The position numbers and the translations under genes were made by a program. DNA of 64,000 nt from Rugosimonospora acidiphila (GTDB lineage Bacteria; Actinomycetota; Actinomycetes; Mycobacteriales; Micromonosporaceae), in contig NZ_BAABJQ010000003.1 in the NCBI RefSeq assembly GCF_039543385.1, positions 434,001-498,000 on the forward strand, given 5' to 3'. Under the pieces are notes generated by a model that was given only the letters and a program-made list of their open reading frames with translations, was not told the DNA's origin and ran no database searches. This document shows, piece by piece, positions 1-7,863 of this stretch. Every line of letters starts with the position of its first letter. The first letter of the stretch is position 1.

Positions 1-219
1 TTCGGCGCCTTCCTCGGTGGCTGGCTTGCCACCACCTACGACATCCGCACCCCGCTCTACGCCGCCGCCGGCCTCCTCCTGGCCATGACCGCCGTCACCG
101 CGACCATGACCAGCAACCACCGGGTCGAGGCGGCGCTGCGTGCTGCCGCCTCGACCGTCGGTCCTGAGCTGGCGGAATCCGAAGATTCCGTTCAGGAGCG
201 TGTACTCGACTTGGCGTGA
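1..219 (+). CDS. MFS transporter, C-terminal fragment (5' end outside window)
   Basis: The frame is open from the first base and ends in TGA at 217-219, giving the last 72 residues of a protein that starts upstream. They read as a glycine/alanine-rich membrane hairpin (GAFLGGWLATTYDIR, then AAAGLLLAMTAVTATM) followed by a polar cytoplasmic tail. This is the usual ending of a 12-segment major facilitator permease, with the glycine-rich motif of TM11 and then TM12. The substrate cannot be inferred. The gene has no operon partner in the window because the next gene lies on the other strand. Confidence 0.6.
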   Translation, partial: FGAFLGGWLATTYDIRTPLYAAAGLLLAMTAVTATMTSNHRVEAALRAAASTVGPELAESEDSVQERVLDLA

Positions 220-221
220 CG

Positions 222-251
222 CTTTCGCGACAGCGGAAGGCGTCACGAAAG
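222..251 (+). terminator. Imperfect hairpin after the MFS fragment
   Basis: The arms CTTTCGCGAC and GTCACGAAAG pair at 9 of 10 positions around a 10-nt loop, starting 3 bp after the stop codon. There is no long T run, so terminator function is inferred from position only. Confidence 0.35.
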
Positions 252-386
252 TTCGGCCGGGTAGGGCTGCGCGAGGTCGTCGAGCCTGCGCTGAGCGCGG
301 CTCGGCGTCCGGTCGCGGGCCCTGGCCACCGGCGCGACCGGACCGTAGGCGGCGAGCCACACGGGTGCGGCCGGTGGCACGGCACG

Positions 387-1376
387 TCACGTGGGGCCTG
401 GTGCGCCCCGGTACGTCTCGGCCAGTGCGGTGACCGTCTGCGCGATCAGCGCCCGCAGCTCGGCGGGGGCCAGGACCTCGGCGTCGGCGCCGAGGCGCAG
501 CACGGTGCCGGCGGCGTGCGTGACGGACTCGATCGGGATGACGACCTGGACCCGGCCGTCGGGGCCCGGCGGTCCGGCGCTGTCACGGGCGGCGCGCACG
601 AGCGCCGGTTCCATGAGGTCGGGCAGCCGTCGCAGGATTTCCGGTGACAGCCGGAGCACCGCCTCACCCTGGTAGCGGCGGGCGTCGAACTCGTCGAGAT
701 AGCACGCCCAGTGCGCGGCGAGGTCGAACCCGGGTGGCCGGTCGAAGTGGTCCTCCAGTACCCGGATCCGCAGGATCTGGGAGACGCGGTAGGTGTGCAC
801 GGATTCCGGCTGGCCCGCCACCAGGTACCAGCGGCCGGCCTTGAGCACCACCCCGTAGGGCGTGAGCGTCCGGGTCACCTCCTGGGGGGCCTTCCAGCGG
901 CGGTAGCGGATGCGCACCCGGTGCTGGTGCCACACCGCCTCGACCACCGCCGCCAGATGCGGAGTGGGATCCGCCGCGGCGTACCAGCCGGAGGTGTCCA
1001 GGTGGAAGCGCTGCCGCAGCGCCCCGGCCCGGTCGCGGAGCTCGTCGGGCAGCGCGGCCAGCAGCTTGAGCTGTGCGGTGGCCAGCACGGTGCCCAGCCC
1101 CAGGTCGGCCGCCGCTCCGGGTAGCCCGGTCAGGAACAGTGCCTGCGCCTCGTCGCGGGTCAGCCCGGTCAGCCGGGTCCGGTACCCGTCGACCAGCCGG
1201 TAACCGCCGTCGTGGCCGGAGTCGCCGTACAGCGGGACACCGGCCGCGGCCAGCGACTCCATGTCCCGGTACACGGTGCGCACGGACACCTCGAGCTCGT
1301 CGGCCAGTTGCTGGGCGGTCAGCCGCCCGCGGGCCTGGAGCAGCAACAGGGTGGACAGCAGCCGGCTCGCACGCAT
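387..1376 (-). CDS. YafY-type HTH/WYL-domain transcriptional regulator
   Basis: This 329-residue regulator starts with a DeoR-like winged helix (MRASRLLSTLLLLQARGRLT, then QLADELEVSVRTVYRDMESL) and continues into a WYL ligand-sensing domain (around VLKAGRWYLVAG) with a WCX C-terminal domain. The family is a set of small-molecule or nucleic-acid sensing repressors and activators. The open frame runs much further upstream, but homologous sequence begins only at this ATG. A CAGACT box lies 6 nt before the ATG, so the transcript may be leaderless. The gene is divergent from the DUF1579-like gene, and a palindrome sits between them. It probably controls itself and that neighbour. Confidence 0.85.
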   Translation of the reverse strand: MRASRLLSTLLLLQARGRLTAQQLADELEVSVRTVYRDMESLAAAGVPLYGDSGHDGGYRLVDGYRTRLTGLTRDEAQALFLTGLPGAAADLGLGTVLATAQLKLLAALPDELRDRAGALRQRFHLDTSGWYAAADPTPHLAAVVEAVWHQHRVRIRYRRWKAPQEVTRTLTPYGVVLKAGRWYLVAGQPESVHTYRVSQILRIRVLEDHFDRPPGFDLAAHWACYLDEFDARRYQGEAVLRLSPEILRRLPDLMEPALVRAARDSAGPPGPDGRVQVVIPIESVTHAAGTVLRLGADAEVLAPAELRALIAQTVTALAETYRGAPGPT

Positions 1377-1398
1377 GGGGGAAGTCTGCCGCGCTCCA

Positions 1399-1415
1399 CT
1401 GACACAAGTTGTCAG
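1399..1415. promoter_or_regulatory. Putative operator of the WYL regulator
   Basis: CTGACA and TGTCAG form a perfect inverted repeat with a 5-nt centre, midway between the two divergent genes. Position and symmetry suggest it is the binding site of the adjacent WYL regulator. Confidence 0.5.
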
Positions 1416-1484
1416 GGATGGCGGGCTAACTTTCCGGCCGGGCCATTCGCCCGGCAACCGGCTTCCCCCGAGAGGACCAGCACC

Positions 1485-1985
1485 GTGACCAACCCATCCG
1501 CCCGTAAGCCCGGCATCGGCGACTTCGACTTCCTGGTGGGCACCTGGGACGTGACGAACCGGCGACTCGTCGCGCCGCTGACCGGCAGCACCGAGTGGGA
1601 CGAGTTCCCGGCCACCGCCGTGTGTCACAGCACCCTGTTCGCCGGGGCCGCGAACCTGGACGAGATCACCTTTCCGACCCGGGGTTTCACCGGCCTGACG
1701 CTGCGGCTGTTCGACCCGGTCCGCGAGGAGTGGTCGTTGAACTGGGTGAGCAACCGTACCGGCCTGTTGCAGCCGCCCGTGTGCGGTCGGTTCGGCGAGG
1801 ACGGGCGGGGCGAGTTCTACGGCGACGACACCCACGAGGGCACCCCGATCCGGTGCCGGTTCATCTGGTCGGGGATCACGCCGACTTCGGCGCACTGGGA
1901 GCAGGCGTTCTCGGTTGACGGCGCGACGAACTGGGAGACTAACTGGACGATGGATCTGCGGCGGGTCCCGGGAGGTTCCGCGTGA
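1485..1985 (+). CDS. DUF1579/lipocalin-like small protein
   Basis: This is a 166-residue soluble protein. The N-terminal motif GDFDFLVGTWDVTNRRL and the alternating aromatic beta-strands (SLNWVSNRTG, RCRFIWSGIT, HWEQAFSVDG) resemble the DUF1579-like, lipocalin-type beta-barrel family of unknown function. The GTG start has a purine-rich AGAGGA site 8 bp upstream. Its stop overlaps the start of the permease gene by four bases (GTGA), implying coupled translation. Proteins of this type often sit next to a WYL regulator, as here, and are induced with it. The ligand is unknown. Confidence 0.6.
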   Translation: MTNPSARKPGIGDFDFLVGTWDVTNRRLVAPLTGSTEWDEFPATAVCHSTLFAGAANLDEITFPTRGFTGLTLRLFDPVREEWSLNWVSNRTGLLQPPVCGRFGEDGRGEFYGDDTHEGTPIRCRFIWSGITPTSAHWEQAFSVDGATNWETNWTMDLRRVPGGSA

Positions 1986-3274
1986 TCGATGGGGTGGACG
2001 CCCGCGACGTCACGGCCGCATCGGTCGGGCGGCTGAGTGTCTGGCAGGGGGCCGCGCTGTACATCGGCGCGGTCCTCGGTACCGGCGTGATCGCCCTGCC
2101 CGCGTTGGCGGCGCAGGCGGCCGGGCCGGCGTCGCTGCTGGCCTGGTTGGGGCTGGTGCTGTTGTCGGTGCCGCTCGCGGCGACCTTCGCCGCGCTGGGT
2201 GCGCGGTACCCGGATGGGGGTGGCGTGTCCACCTACGTCCGGCACGCCTTCGGCCCCCGGGCGGCGGCGGTGGTCGGCTGGTGCTTCTACTTCGCCGTAC
2301 CGGCGGGGGCCCCGGCGGCGGGCATGTTCGCCGGGGCGTACGTCGCGGCCGCGCTCGGCGGCGGTGCGCGCACGGTGACGGCCACCGCGGCGGTGCTGCT
2401 GATCGTCGTCGCGGTGGCCAACGGGTTCGGTGTGACCGTCTCCGGCCGCCTGCAACTCGTGCTCGCCGTCCTGCTCGTCGCGCTGCTGCTGACCGCCGCG
2501 CTCACCGCGCTGCCGCACGCCCACTGGCACAACCTGCGGCCGTTCGCCCCGCACGGCTGGCTGGCGATCGGCGGGGCGGCGACCCTGCTGGTCTGGAGCT
2601 TCGCCGGCTGGGAAGCGATCACCCATCTGGCCGCCGACTTCCGCCACCCAGGGCGGGATCTGCCCCGGGCCACCGGCGTGGCGGTCGTGGTCGTCGGCGT
2701 GCTCTACCTGGCCGTCGCCGCCGCCAGCGTGCTGGTGCTCGGTCCGGCCGCCGGCACGACCGGTGCCCCGCTGGCCGAACTGCTCGCCCTCGGCATCGGC
2801 GGCACAGTCCAGGCGTTGGCCGCGGCCGCCGCGCTGCTGCTGACCCTCGGCACGATGAACGCCTACGTCGCCGGGGCCGCGAAACTCGGCGCGGCGCTCG
2901 GCCGCGACGGTGCGTTGCCGGCCTGGCTGGCTCGGGGCGGCAGCGCGGGTGAGGTGCCGCGGCGCAGCCTGGCCACGGTGACGGGACTGTCCGGTCTCGC
3001 GCTGGCCGCCGCGACGGTCGCCGGCGTCGGCCCGCGGCCGCTCGTGCTGCTGACCACCGGGTCGTTCGTGACGGTGTACGCGCTGGGCACGGCCGCGGCC
3101 CTGCGGCTGCTGCCGGCCGGGGTGGCCCGCCGCTGCGCGTTGGTCGCGCTGGTCGCGGTCTGCGCGTTGCTCGTCCTGACCGGCCGGTACCTGCTCTGGC
3201 CGCTGCTGGTGACCGTGGGCGCCCTGGTGTACCTGCGTCGGCGTCGCGCCACCGGTCCCGTGCCGCCCGGGTAG
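1982..3274 (+). CDS. APC-superfamily amino acid permease
   Basis: This 430-residue membrane protein has about 12 hydrophobic segments. The first carries the APC signature GAVLGTGVIALPALA (the glycine-rich unwound helix TM1). The next motif, GARYPDGGGVSTYVRHAFG, matches the TM2/TM3 region of YjeH/YbaT-like amino acid exporters and importers. Direction and substrate cannot be read from sequence. It overlaps the upstream gene by 4 bp and so belongs to the WYL-regulated unit. The GTG start is fixed by that overlap. Confidence 0.85.
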   Translation: MIDGVDARDVTAASVGRLSVWQGAALYIGAVLGTGVIALPALAAQAAGPASLLAWLGLVLLSVPLAATFAALGARYPDGGGVSTYVRHAFGPRAAAVVGWCFYFAVPAGAPAAGMFAGAYVAAALGGGARTVTATAAVLLIVVAVANGFGVTVSGRLQLVLAVLLVALLLTAALTALPHAHWHNLRPFAPHGWLAIGGAATLLVWSFAGWEAITHLAADFRHPGRDLPRATGVAVVVVGVLYLAVAAASVLVLGPAAGTTGAPLAELLALGIGGTVQALAAAAALLLTLGTMNAYVAGAAKLGAALGRDGALPAWLARGGSAGEVPRRSLATVTGLSGLALAAATVAGVGPRPLVLLTTGSFVTVYALGTAAALRLLPAGVARRCALVALVAVCALLVLTGRYLLWPLLVTVGALVYLRRRRATGPVPPG

Positions 3275-3333
3275 CAGCGCACCGGTCGGCGCGCCGGCGG
3301 GCATCGGCGCGCCGCCCGGTCCGCGGGGCTGCC

Positions 3334-3339
3334 TAAGGT
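3334..3339 (+). promoter_or_regulatory. -10 box TAAGGT, leaderless promoter
   Basis: TAAGGT is followed by 6 nt and then the GTG start at 3346. No Shine-Dalgarno sequence is present. This is the spacing expected when transcription begins at the start codon. Confidence 0.55.
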
Positions 3340-3345
3340 GGGGCG

Positions 3346-4461
3346 GTGACCGTCGAGATCACCGAGCCCGTGCCCGCCCCCGCCGCCCCCGGCCAACCAA
3401 AGTGCGGCTTCAGCCAGTGCGGCCGCGTCCTGCCGCACCGCGAGGGGCGCGGCCCCAAGTACCGGTACTGCCCGGACCAGACCTGGCCGGGCGGCAAGAG
3501 CTGCAAGGAGATGGCCGCCGCCGAACGCGCCGGGCGCCGCGCCGCCGGCCTCGACGCGCCACTGGACGCGCTGCGGGTGCTCGCCGACCGGCTCGCCGAG
3601 GCCACCGACCCGGTCACCGAACTGCTCGGCCAGGTGCAGGACGGCCTGGACGACCTGACCGCCGGCGCGATGAGCCGCATCGGTGAGGCCGAACGCGCCG
3701 CGGCCGAGGCCGACCGGCGGGCCGAGACGGCGGCCGCGGACGCCACCCGGGCCGCGCACCAGCAGCGGCAGGCCGAGACCGACCGGGACCGGGCCCAGGA
3801 GCGCGCCGCCGAGGCCGAGCAACGCGCCCGGCAGGCCACCGACGACGCGCAGCGGCGCGCGACCGACGCCCAGCGCTCCGCCGAGGAACGGGTCCGTGAG
3901 GCGATGGCGTTGGTGGCCGCGCACGAACGCGACCGGGGGCAGGCGCAGGCCGTCGCCGCCGCGGCGGTCGACGCGCAGGCCGGCGAGGCGCGTCGGCGCG
4001 AGGACGCCGAACGCGCCGCGGCGCGGACCCAGGCGCGGCTGGATGAGCTGAGCGGGCAGCTGGAACTCGCCCGGTCCGCCGAGGCCGCGGCGCGCACCGA
4101 ATTGGCCGCCGCCCGGGGCCGGGCGGAGCTGGCCGAGACCGAGGCCGGGCACCTGCGGCAGCGCCTCGACGAGGCGCAGCGGGAGGCGCGGGCCGCGGGG
4201 GAGCGGGCCCAGTCGCTGGACGCGCGGGCCCAGTCCCTGGTCGCCGAGGTGGAGCGGGCGGCTCGGCAGCGTGACGCGGACCGGTCCGAGATCGATGGGC
4301 TGCGCCAGTCCCTGGTCGAGGCGCGTGCCGCGGCGGCCGTCGACAGGCAGGCGGCCGAGTCGACCGCGGCGCGCCTGTCGGTCGCCGAGGCACGGGTGGA
4401 CCGGCTGCTGGCCGCGCTAGGCCCGGCCCCCGCCGCCGCGCCCGCCCCGCCGGCCGGGTGA
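3346..4461 (+). CDS. Cys-knuckle coiled-coil protein of unknown function
   Basis: This 371-residue protein begins with a small cysteine-rich module (CGFSQCGR, then YRYCPDQ and SCKEM; two Cys pairs) that could bind zinc. The rest, about residues 60-355, is an almost uninterrupted Ala/Glu/Arg-rich coiled coil resembling KfrA or SMC-arm sequences. Such proteins are generally DNA- or cytoskeleton-associated scaffolds in actinobacteria, but no enzymatic motif is visible. The gene stands alone, and its GTG is placed by a leaderless -10 box. Similarity to chromosome segregation ATPases would be compositional: there is no Walker motif. Confidence 0.7.
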   Translation: MTVEITEPVPAPAAPGQPKCGFSQCGRVLPHREGRGPKYRYCPDQTWPGGKSCKEMAAAERAGRRAAGLDAPLDALRVLADRLAEATDPVTELLGQVQDGLDDLTAGAMSRIGEAERAAAEADRRAETAAADATRAAHQQRQAETDRDRAQERAAEAEQRARQATDDAQRRATDAQRSAEERVREAMALVAAHERDRGQAQAVAAAAVDAQAGEARRREDAERAAARTQARLDELSGQLELARSAEAAARTELAAARGRAELAETEAGHLRQRLDEAQREARAAGERAQSLDARAQSLVAEVERAARQRDADRSEIDGLRQSLVEARAAAAVDRQAAESTAARLSVAEARVDRLLAALGPAPAAAPAPPAG

Positions 4462-4510
4462 CGTTGAGCGGGTGACCTTGGGGCGGCTGGGGCCATCCAA
4501 CGGTTTGGGG

Positions 4511-4537
4511 CGAACCCCGGCGGCCCGCTGGGGTTCG
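4511..4537. terminator. Hairpin between convergent genes
   Basis: CGAACCCC and GGGGTTCG pair perfectly around an 11-nt loop in the gap between the convergent coiled-coil and PIN-domain genes. No T tract follows. Confidence 0.4.
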
Positions 4538-4550
4538 GGTCGGCGACGGC

Positions 4551-4967
4551 TCAGCCGGCCAGGTCGAGGATTCCCCAGCCCGGCGGCAGGACCGCCGCGG
4601 CGCGCCGCGGCTGGGTGGTCGCGTAGTACGCCTCGTGCTCCAGGGCCGCCCGGGCGGCGTGGCCGACGCCCAGGTCGCCGCCTGCCGCGCGGGCCAGCTC
4701 ACCCACGTGCCAGACCGGGTCGACGCGGCCCAGCTTGTCGGGTTCTAGCGCGAGCACCACGATGGCCGAGGCGGTGGTCAGCAGCCGCAGGTGCGCCGCC
4801 GAGGTGTCGTCGTCGACCGCCGCGCGGGCCGCGGCCAGGCACGCCGCCGGTACGCCCAGCATCCGGCGCTCATCGCTGATCTCGGCGATCAGCTCGCCGA
4901 CGGCGACGTGGCCGGCGACGTAGGCCAGCAGGGCCGAGGTGTCCAGAACCGCCGCGACATCGCTCAC
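4551..4967 (-). CDS. PIN-domain ribonuclease, probable VapC-type toxin
   Basis: This 138-residue protein has the fold signature of PIN-domain RNases: an N-terminal LDTSALLAY strand with the first metal-binding Asp at residue 9, and a later acidic segment around GGDLGVGHA. VapC toxins cleave tRNA or rRNA. The gene overlaps the upstream small gene by 4 bp (GTGA), the usual antitoxin-toxin order. The sequence departs from textbook VapC in the middle region, so activity is uncertain, and it could be a degenerate or housekeeping PIN protein. Confidence 0.65.
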   Translation of the reverse strand: MSDVAAVLDTSALLAYVAGHVAVGELIAEISDERRMLGVPAACLAAARAAVDDDTSAAHLRLLTTASAIVVLALEPDKLGRVDPVWHVGELARAAGGDLGVGHAARAALEHEAYYATTQPRRAAAVLPPGWGILDLAG

Positions 4968-5233
4968 GCCGCTTCGCCGGCGGCGGCGTCGCGGCCGAGC
5001 ATCCGGCGGGCCTGGCTCAGCGCCTCGGCCGGGATGGGTTCGCGTAGCCGGTCACGCCAGCGGCGCTTGCCCGCCTCGGTGACGTCGAAGCCGGCCGCCC
5101 GCAGCACCTCGTCGGTGCGCTCCGCGTGCATGTGGGCGCGCACCACGTCGGTGACCGCGGCGGACACGTTGCCCTGCTGGTCCAGCCAGGCGGCGACGTC
5201 GTCGGGGACACTGATGCTCCGTTTGGCGGTCAT
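4964..5233 (-). CDS. Ribbon-helix-helix-like antitoxin
   Basis: This 89-residue protein starts MTAKRSISVPDDVAAWLDQQ, the beta-strand and helix pattern of ribbon-helix-helix antitoxins (CopG/VapB-like) that bind operator DNA. The C-terminal half is polar and helical and would contact the toxin. It overlaps the PIN gene by 4 bp. A TAGGAT box lies 6 nt before the ATG, and no ribosome-binding site is present, so the operon probably makes a leaderless mRNA. Autorepression is expected from the family but was not demonstrated here. Confidence 0.65.
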   Translation of the reverse strand: MTAKRSISVPDDVAAWLDQQGNVSAAVTDVVRAHMHAERTDEVLRAAGFDVTEAGKRRWRDRLREPIPAEALSQARRMLGRDAAAGEAA

Positions 5234-5239
5234 ACCGCG

Positions 5240-5245
5240 ATCCTA
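5240..5245 (-). promoter_or_regulatory. -10 box TAGGAT of the toxin-antitoxin operon
   Basis: On the minus strand TAGGAT is followed by 6 nt and the antitoxin ATG, the leaderless arrangement. Confidence 0.5.
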
Positions 5246-5313
5246 CCAATCGATGGCGGCCCGGCGACCCGCGTCGCGGGTGCGGACCCCTCGCGACGCC
5301 GGATTTGCCCCTG

Positions 5314-5994
5314 TTACTCCGTTTCGAGCGTGATGCCGAGGAGGTCCGTGAAGGCGCGCCGGCCCTCCGTGGTGACCCGCAGCGCCCGCCCGGACCCCAC
5401 CCGCTCGACCAGGTGGCGGCTCAGCGTCCAGTCGCACAGCGCCGCCCCGATCACTCCGGCCAGGTGCGGGCGCCGCTGCGTCCAGTCCAGGCAGGACCGG
5501 ACCATCGGCCGCGACCCCCGCCGGGTGGTCACGTCGACGCCGGCCTCGGCCAGCCACGCCACGCCCGCCCCGGTGACCACCAGCCCCCGGTCGTCGGCGA
5601 TCAGCCCCCGCCCGAACATCGCGTCCGCGACGGCCACACCCAGCGCGCCCGCCAGGTGGTCATAGCAGGTCCGGGCCCGCGCCTCGGCGCTCATCCGCAC
5701 CGACTCCCGCATGCCGCGGGGCTTCGGCGGTGGCGGGGAGTACGACGACAGATCCTCGATCAGGGCGGCCACCCTCGGATCGGCCAGCCGCACGTACCGG
5801 TGCCGGCCCTGGCGCTGCTCCACCAGCAGGCCACCGCCGACCAGCCGGGACAGGTGCTCGCTCGCGGTCGACGCCGACACCCCGGCCCGCCGGGCCAGCT
5901 CACCCGCGGTCCAGGCCCGCCCGTCGAGCAGGGCCAGGCAGAACGCCGCCCGGGTACGGTCGGCGAGCAGCCCCGCGGTCACAGCCAGAGACAT
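5314..5994 (-). CDS. ArsR-family transcriptional regulator
   Basis: This 226-residue protein has a winged helix near its N-terminus (ELARRAGVSASTASEHLSRL as the recognition region, then the wing GRHRYVRLAD). A roughly 120-residue C-terminal domain follows that is typical of larger ArsR/HTH_20 regulators. No metal-binding cysteine motif is evident, so it is probably not a metal sensor. The start is placed at the Met of MSLAVTAG because a GGGGG site precedes it; the open frame allows 12 more residues. It is divergent from the P450 gene with a perfect operator-like repeat between them, so it probably represses that gene. Confidence 0.8.
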   Translation of the reverse strand: MSLAVTAGLLADRTRAAFCLALLDGRAWTAGELARRAGVSASTASEHLSRLVGGGLLVEQRQGRHRYVRLADPRVAALIEDLSSYSPPPPKPRGMRESVRMSAEARARTCYDHLAGALGVAVADAMFGRGLIADDRGLVVTGAGVAWLAEAGVDVTTRRGSRPMVRSCLDWTQRRPHLAGVIGAALCDWTLSRHLVERVGSGRALRVTTEGRRAFTDLLGITLETE

Positions 5995-6017
5995 GCCCCC
6001 ATCATGCCCGCGGCACA

Positions 6018-6035
6018 GTTCGGCACCCACCGAAC
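6018..6035. promoter_or_regulatory. Putative ArsR operator overlapping the P450 promoter
   Basis: GTTCGG-N6-CCGAAC is a perfect inverted repeat 12 bp upstream of the P450 -10 box (TACCGT, 6047-6052), covering its -35 region. It also lies just upstream of the ArsR gene, as expected for joint repression. Confidence 0.55.
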
Positions 6036-6046
6036 CTTTCCGGCCC

Positions 6047-6052
6047 TACCGT
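6047..6052 (+). promoter_or_regulatory. -10 box TACCGT of the P450 gene
   Basis: TACCGT is followed by 6 nt and the ATG at 6059, with no ribosome-binding site. This is a leaderless-type promoter. Confidence 0.5.
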
Positions 6053-6058
6053 CGCCGC

Positions 6059-7426
6059 ATGACCACGACCCCCCACCGGTTGCGCCGGTACGCCGACGTC
6101 GAGGCAGCCCTCGCCGACCCGCGCCTCGTCCCGCCGCCCGCCGCCGCGCCCGGGCCGACCGGCGGAGTGGCCTGGCTGCGCGCCACGGTGGCCCGGTTCA
6201 GCCACGGCCAGACCCATGACCGGCGCCGGGCGCTGGTGGTGGCCGACCTTGCTCGCCTGGACCCGGCCGCGCTGCGGCGGGCCGCGGCCGGCGACCCGGA
6301 CACCGACCCGCGCCGGGTCGCGGTGCGCACCCTGGCCCAGGCGCTGGGGCTGGCCGACCCCGACGCGGTCGCCGAGGCGATCGGTGTCGTGGCGGGGGCG
6401 TACTTCGGTGACGCCGCCGACCCCGCGGCCGACCGGGCGGTGGCCCGACTGCTGCCCCTCATGCTGCCCACCGGCCCCACGGGCCACGACGGCTTCGACG
6501 GTGGCGTCGCGGCCGGCGCGCCCGCGCCGCCCGGGGCCACCGAGGCGGCGCGGGCCGCCGCCGAGGTCGCCGCCAACCGGATCGGGCTGCTCGTGCAGGC
6601 CTGCGACGCCACCGCGACCTTGGTCGACCACGCCCGGCGGGCCGCGGTCGGCTGCCCGGCCGCAACCGGCGTCGAGGCGCTGCTGGCCGAGACCCTGCGC
6701 CACGACCCGCCGGTACCCGCGCTGCACAGGGTGGCCACCGCCGCCACCCGCGTCGCGGACGCGAACCTCGCCCCCGGCGAGCGGGTCGTGCTCGACGTGG
6801 CCGCCGCCAACCGCGACCCGGCGGTGTTCGCCGACCCGGACGTCTTCGACCCGCGGCGCCCCGGCCCGGCATCCCTGACCTTCGGCGCCGCGCCCCGCGC
6901 GTGCCCGGGAACCGAGCATGCGCTGGCCATCGCCGCCGGAGTCCTCGACCGGTATCTTGACGCCCCGGCCACCCTGGTCACCGGCTTGGTCGAGCAGGTG
7001 CTGACCCGCGCCGGGACCTGGACCGCCTGGGACGGGCGCCCCCGGCCGGCCGGGGACCGCGTCTACACCCCGCACAAGGCGATCCGCCGGGTCGCGGACC
7101 ACCTGGTCGACCACCTCGCCGAGATCGAGGCCCGGCTGGCCGGCCAGGCCCCGCCACCCGATCACTGGCACGCCTCGATGGTCACCACCCCGGCCGACCT
7201 CGCCCCGTTCACCGCGCACGACCTCGACGAGGCGCGCAGCCGGCTCAGCCGGCTGGCCCTGATCTGGGCGCGGCGCCTGGACGACCTGACCGCCGAACAG
7301 CTCGACCGGTCACCGGGCCCCGGGTGGAGCTTCCGCCAGCTCGCCTTCCACCTGGCCGGGTCGGTGTTCTACGCCGACGCGGTCGGCGACCTCACGCCCA
7401 CCGACGCGGCCGCCCCAAAGGGCTGA
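6059..7426 (+). CDS. Short cytochrome P450-like protein with DinB-like C-terminal domain
   Basis: This 455-residue protein has the P450 N-terminal pattern RLRRYADVEAALADPRL, the K-helix ExxR motif (E211, R214) and the heme-ligand loop FGAAPRACPG with Cys282. The spacing between ExxR and Cys is normal. The part before ExxR is about 70 residues shorter than in ordinary actinobacterial P450s, and the I-helix reads QACDATATLV instead of the usual AGxxT. After residue 340 there is a helical segment (PPDHWHASMVTT, then EARSRLSRLALIWARRL and WSFRQLAFHLAGS) resembling the start of DinB/DUF664 proteins. That domain is only about 75-110 residues long and seems cut short at a deletion junction. The substrate is unknown, and catalytic oxygen activation is uncertain. 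Confidence 0.7.
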   Translation: MTTTPHRLRRYADVEAALADPRLVPPPAAAPGPTGGVAWLRATVARFSHGQTHDRRRALVVADLARLDPAALRRAAAGDPDTDPRRVAVRTLAQALGLADPDAVAEAIGVVAGAYFGDAADPAADRAVARLLPLMLPTGPTGHDGFDGGVAAGAPAPPGATEAARAAAEVAANRIGLLVQACDATATLVDHARRAAVGCPAATGVEALLAETLRHDPPVPALHRVATAATRVADANLAPGERVVLDVAAANRDPAVFADPDVFDPRRPGPASLTFGAAPRACPGTEHALAIAAGVLDRYLDAPATLVTGLVEQVLTRAGTWTAWDGRPRPAGDRVYTPHKAIRRVADHLVDHLAEIEARLAGQAPPPDHWHASMVTTPADLAPFTAHDLDEARSRLSRLALIWARRLDDLTAEQLDRSPGPGWSFRQLAFHLAGSVFYADAVGDLTPTDAAAPKG

Positions 7427-7429
7427 CGC

Positions 7430-7863
7430 GCCAACGGGCGAGCGGGTTCTGGCCAGGCACCCGCGGCCGGGTGGCCCCACGGCACGTCGTCCAGGGGCGA
7501 GGGGAACCGCCGGCCGGTCAGGTACTGGTCCAGCCAGTGCCGCGACAGCCACGGCAGGTCCGGTACCCGCCCGGCCCACCGGGCCTGCGCGGCACCGAGT
7601 TGCCGGGCGAAATCGGCCAGCCGGGGCACCGGCCAGGAGATGCCCGGCGGGCGCCACCGGCGCGTCGGCCAGCCACAGCTCGATGGTGCCGTCGGGGCGC
7701 TGCCGGGTGGTCAGCAGTTCGGCGGTGCCGGCCGGGCCGCGTACCCGCGAGACCCCGCCGGTCGCCGCGTTGCCCTCGTTGTGCCGCAACGGCTGCGTCG
7801 ACTCGACCTGGCCGAGCGCGGCGGGCAGCGTCCGGTCGGCAGGTCGAAGCGGGCTGTCTCCAC
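7430..7863 (-). pseudogene. Remnant of a phosphotransferase-family gene
   Basis: Minus-strand frames contain pieces typical of aminoglycoside-phosphotransferase-like proteins of actinobacteria: QPLRHNEGNAATGGVSRV, RPDGTIELWLADAP, and in another frame PRLADFARQLGAAQARWAG with LPWLSRHWLDQYLTG. The glycine-rich ATP loop runs straight into sequence that normally lies about 60 residues later. The frame changes at least once, and the C-terminal half ends abruptly against the P450 3' end. A ribosome-binding site (GGGGG) before a GTG at 7863 may mark the old start. The gene is not functional. Confidence 0.6.

Noticed and set aside
387..1895. 502-residue version of the WYL regulator
   Set aside because: The extra N-terminal part is antisense of the neighbouring gene; family similarity starts at the ATG at 1376.
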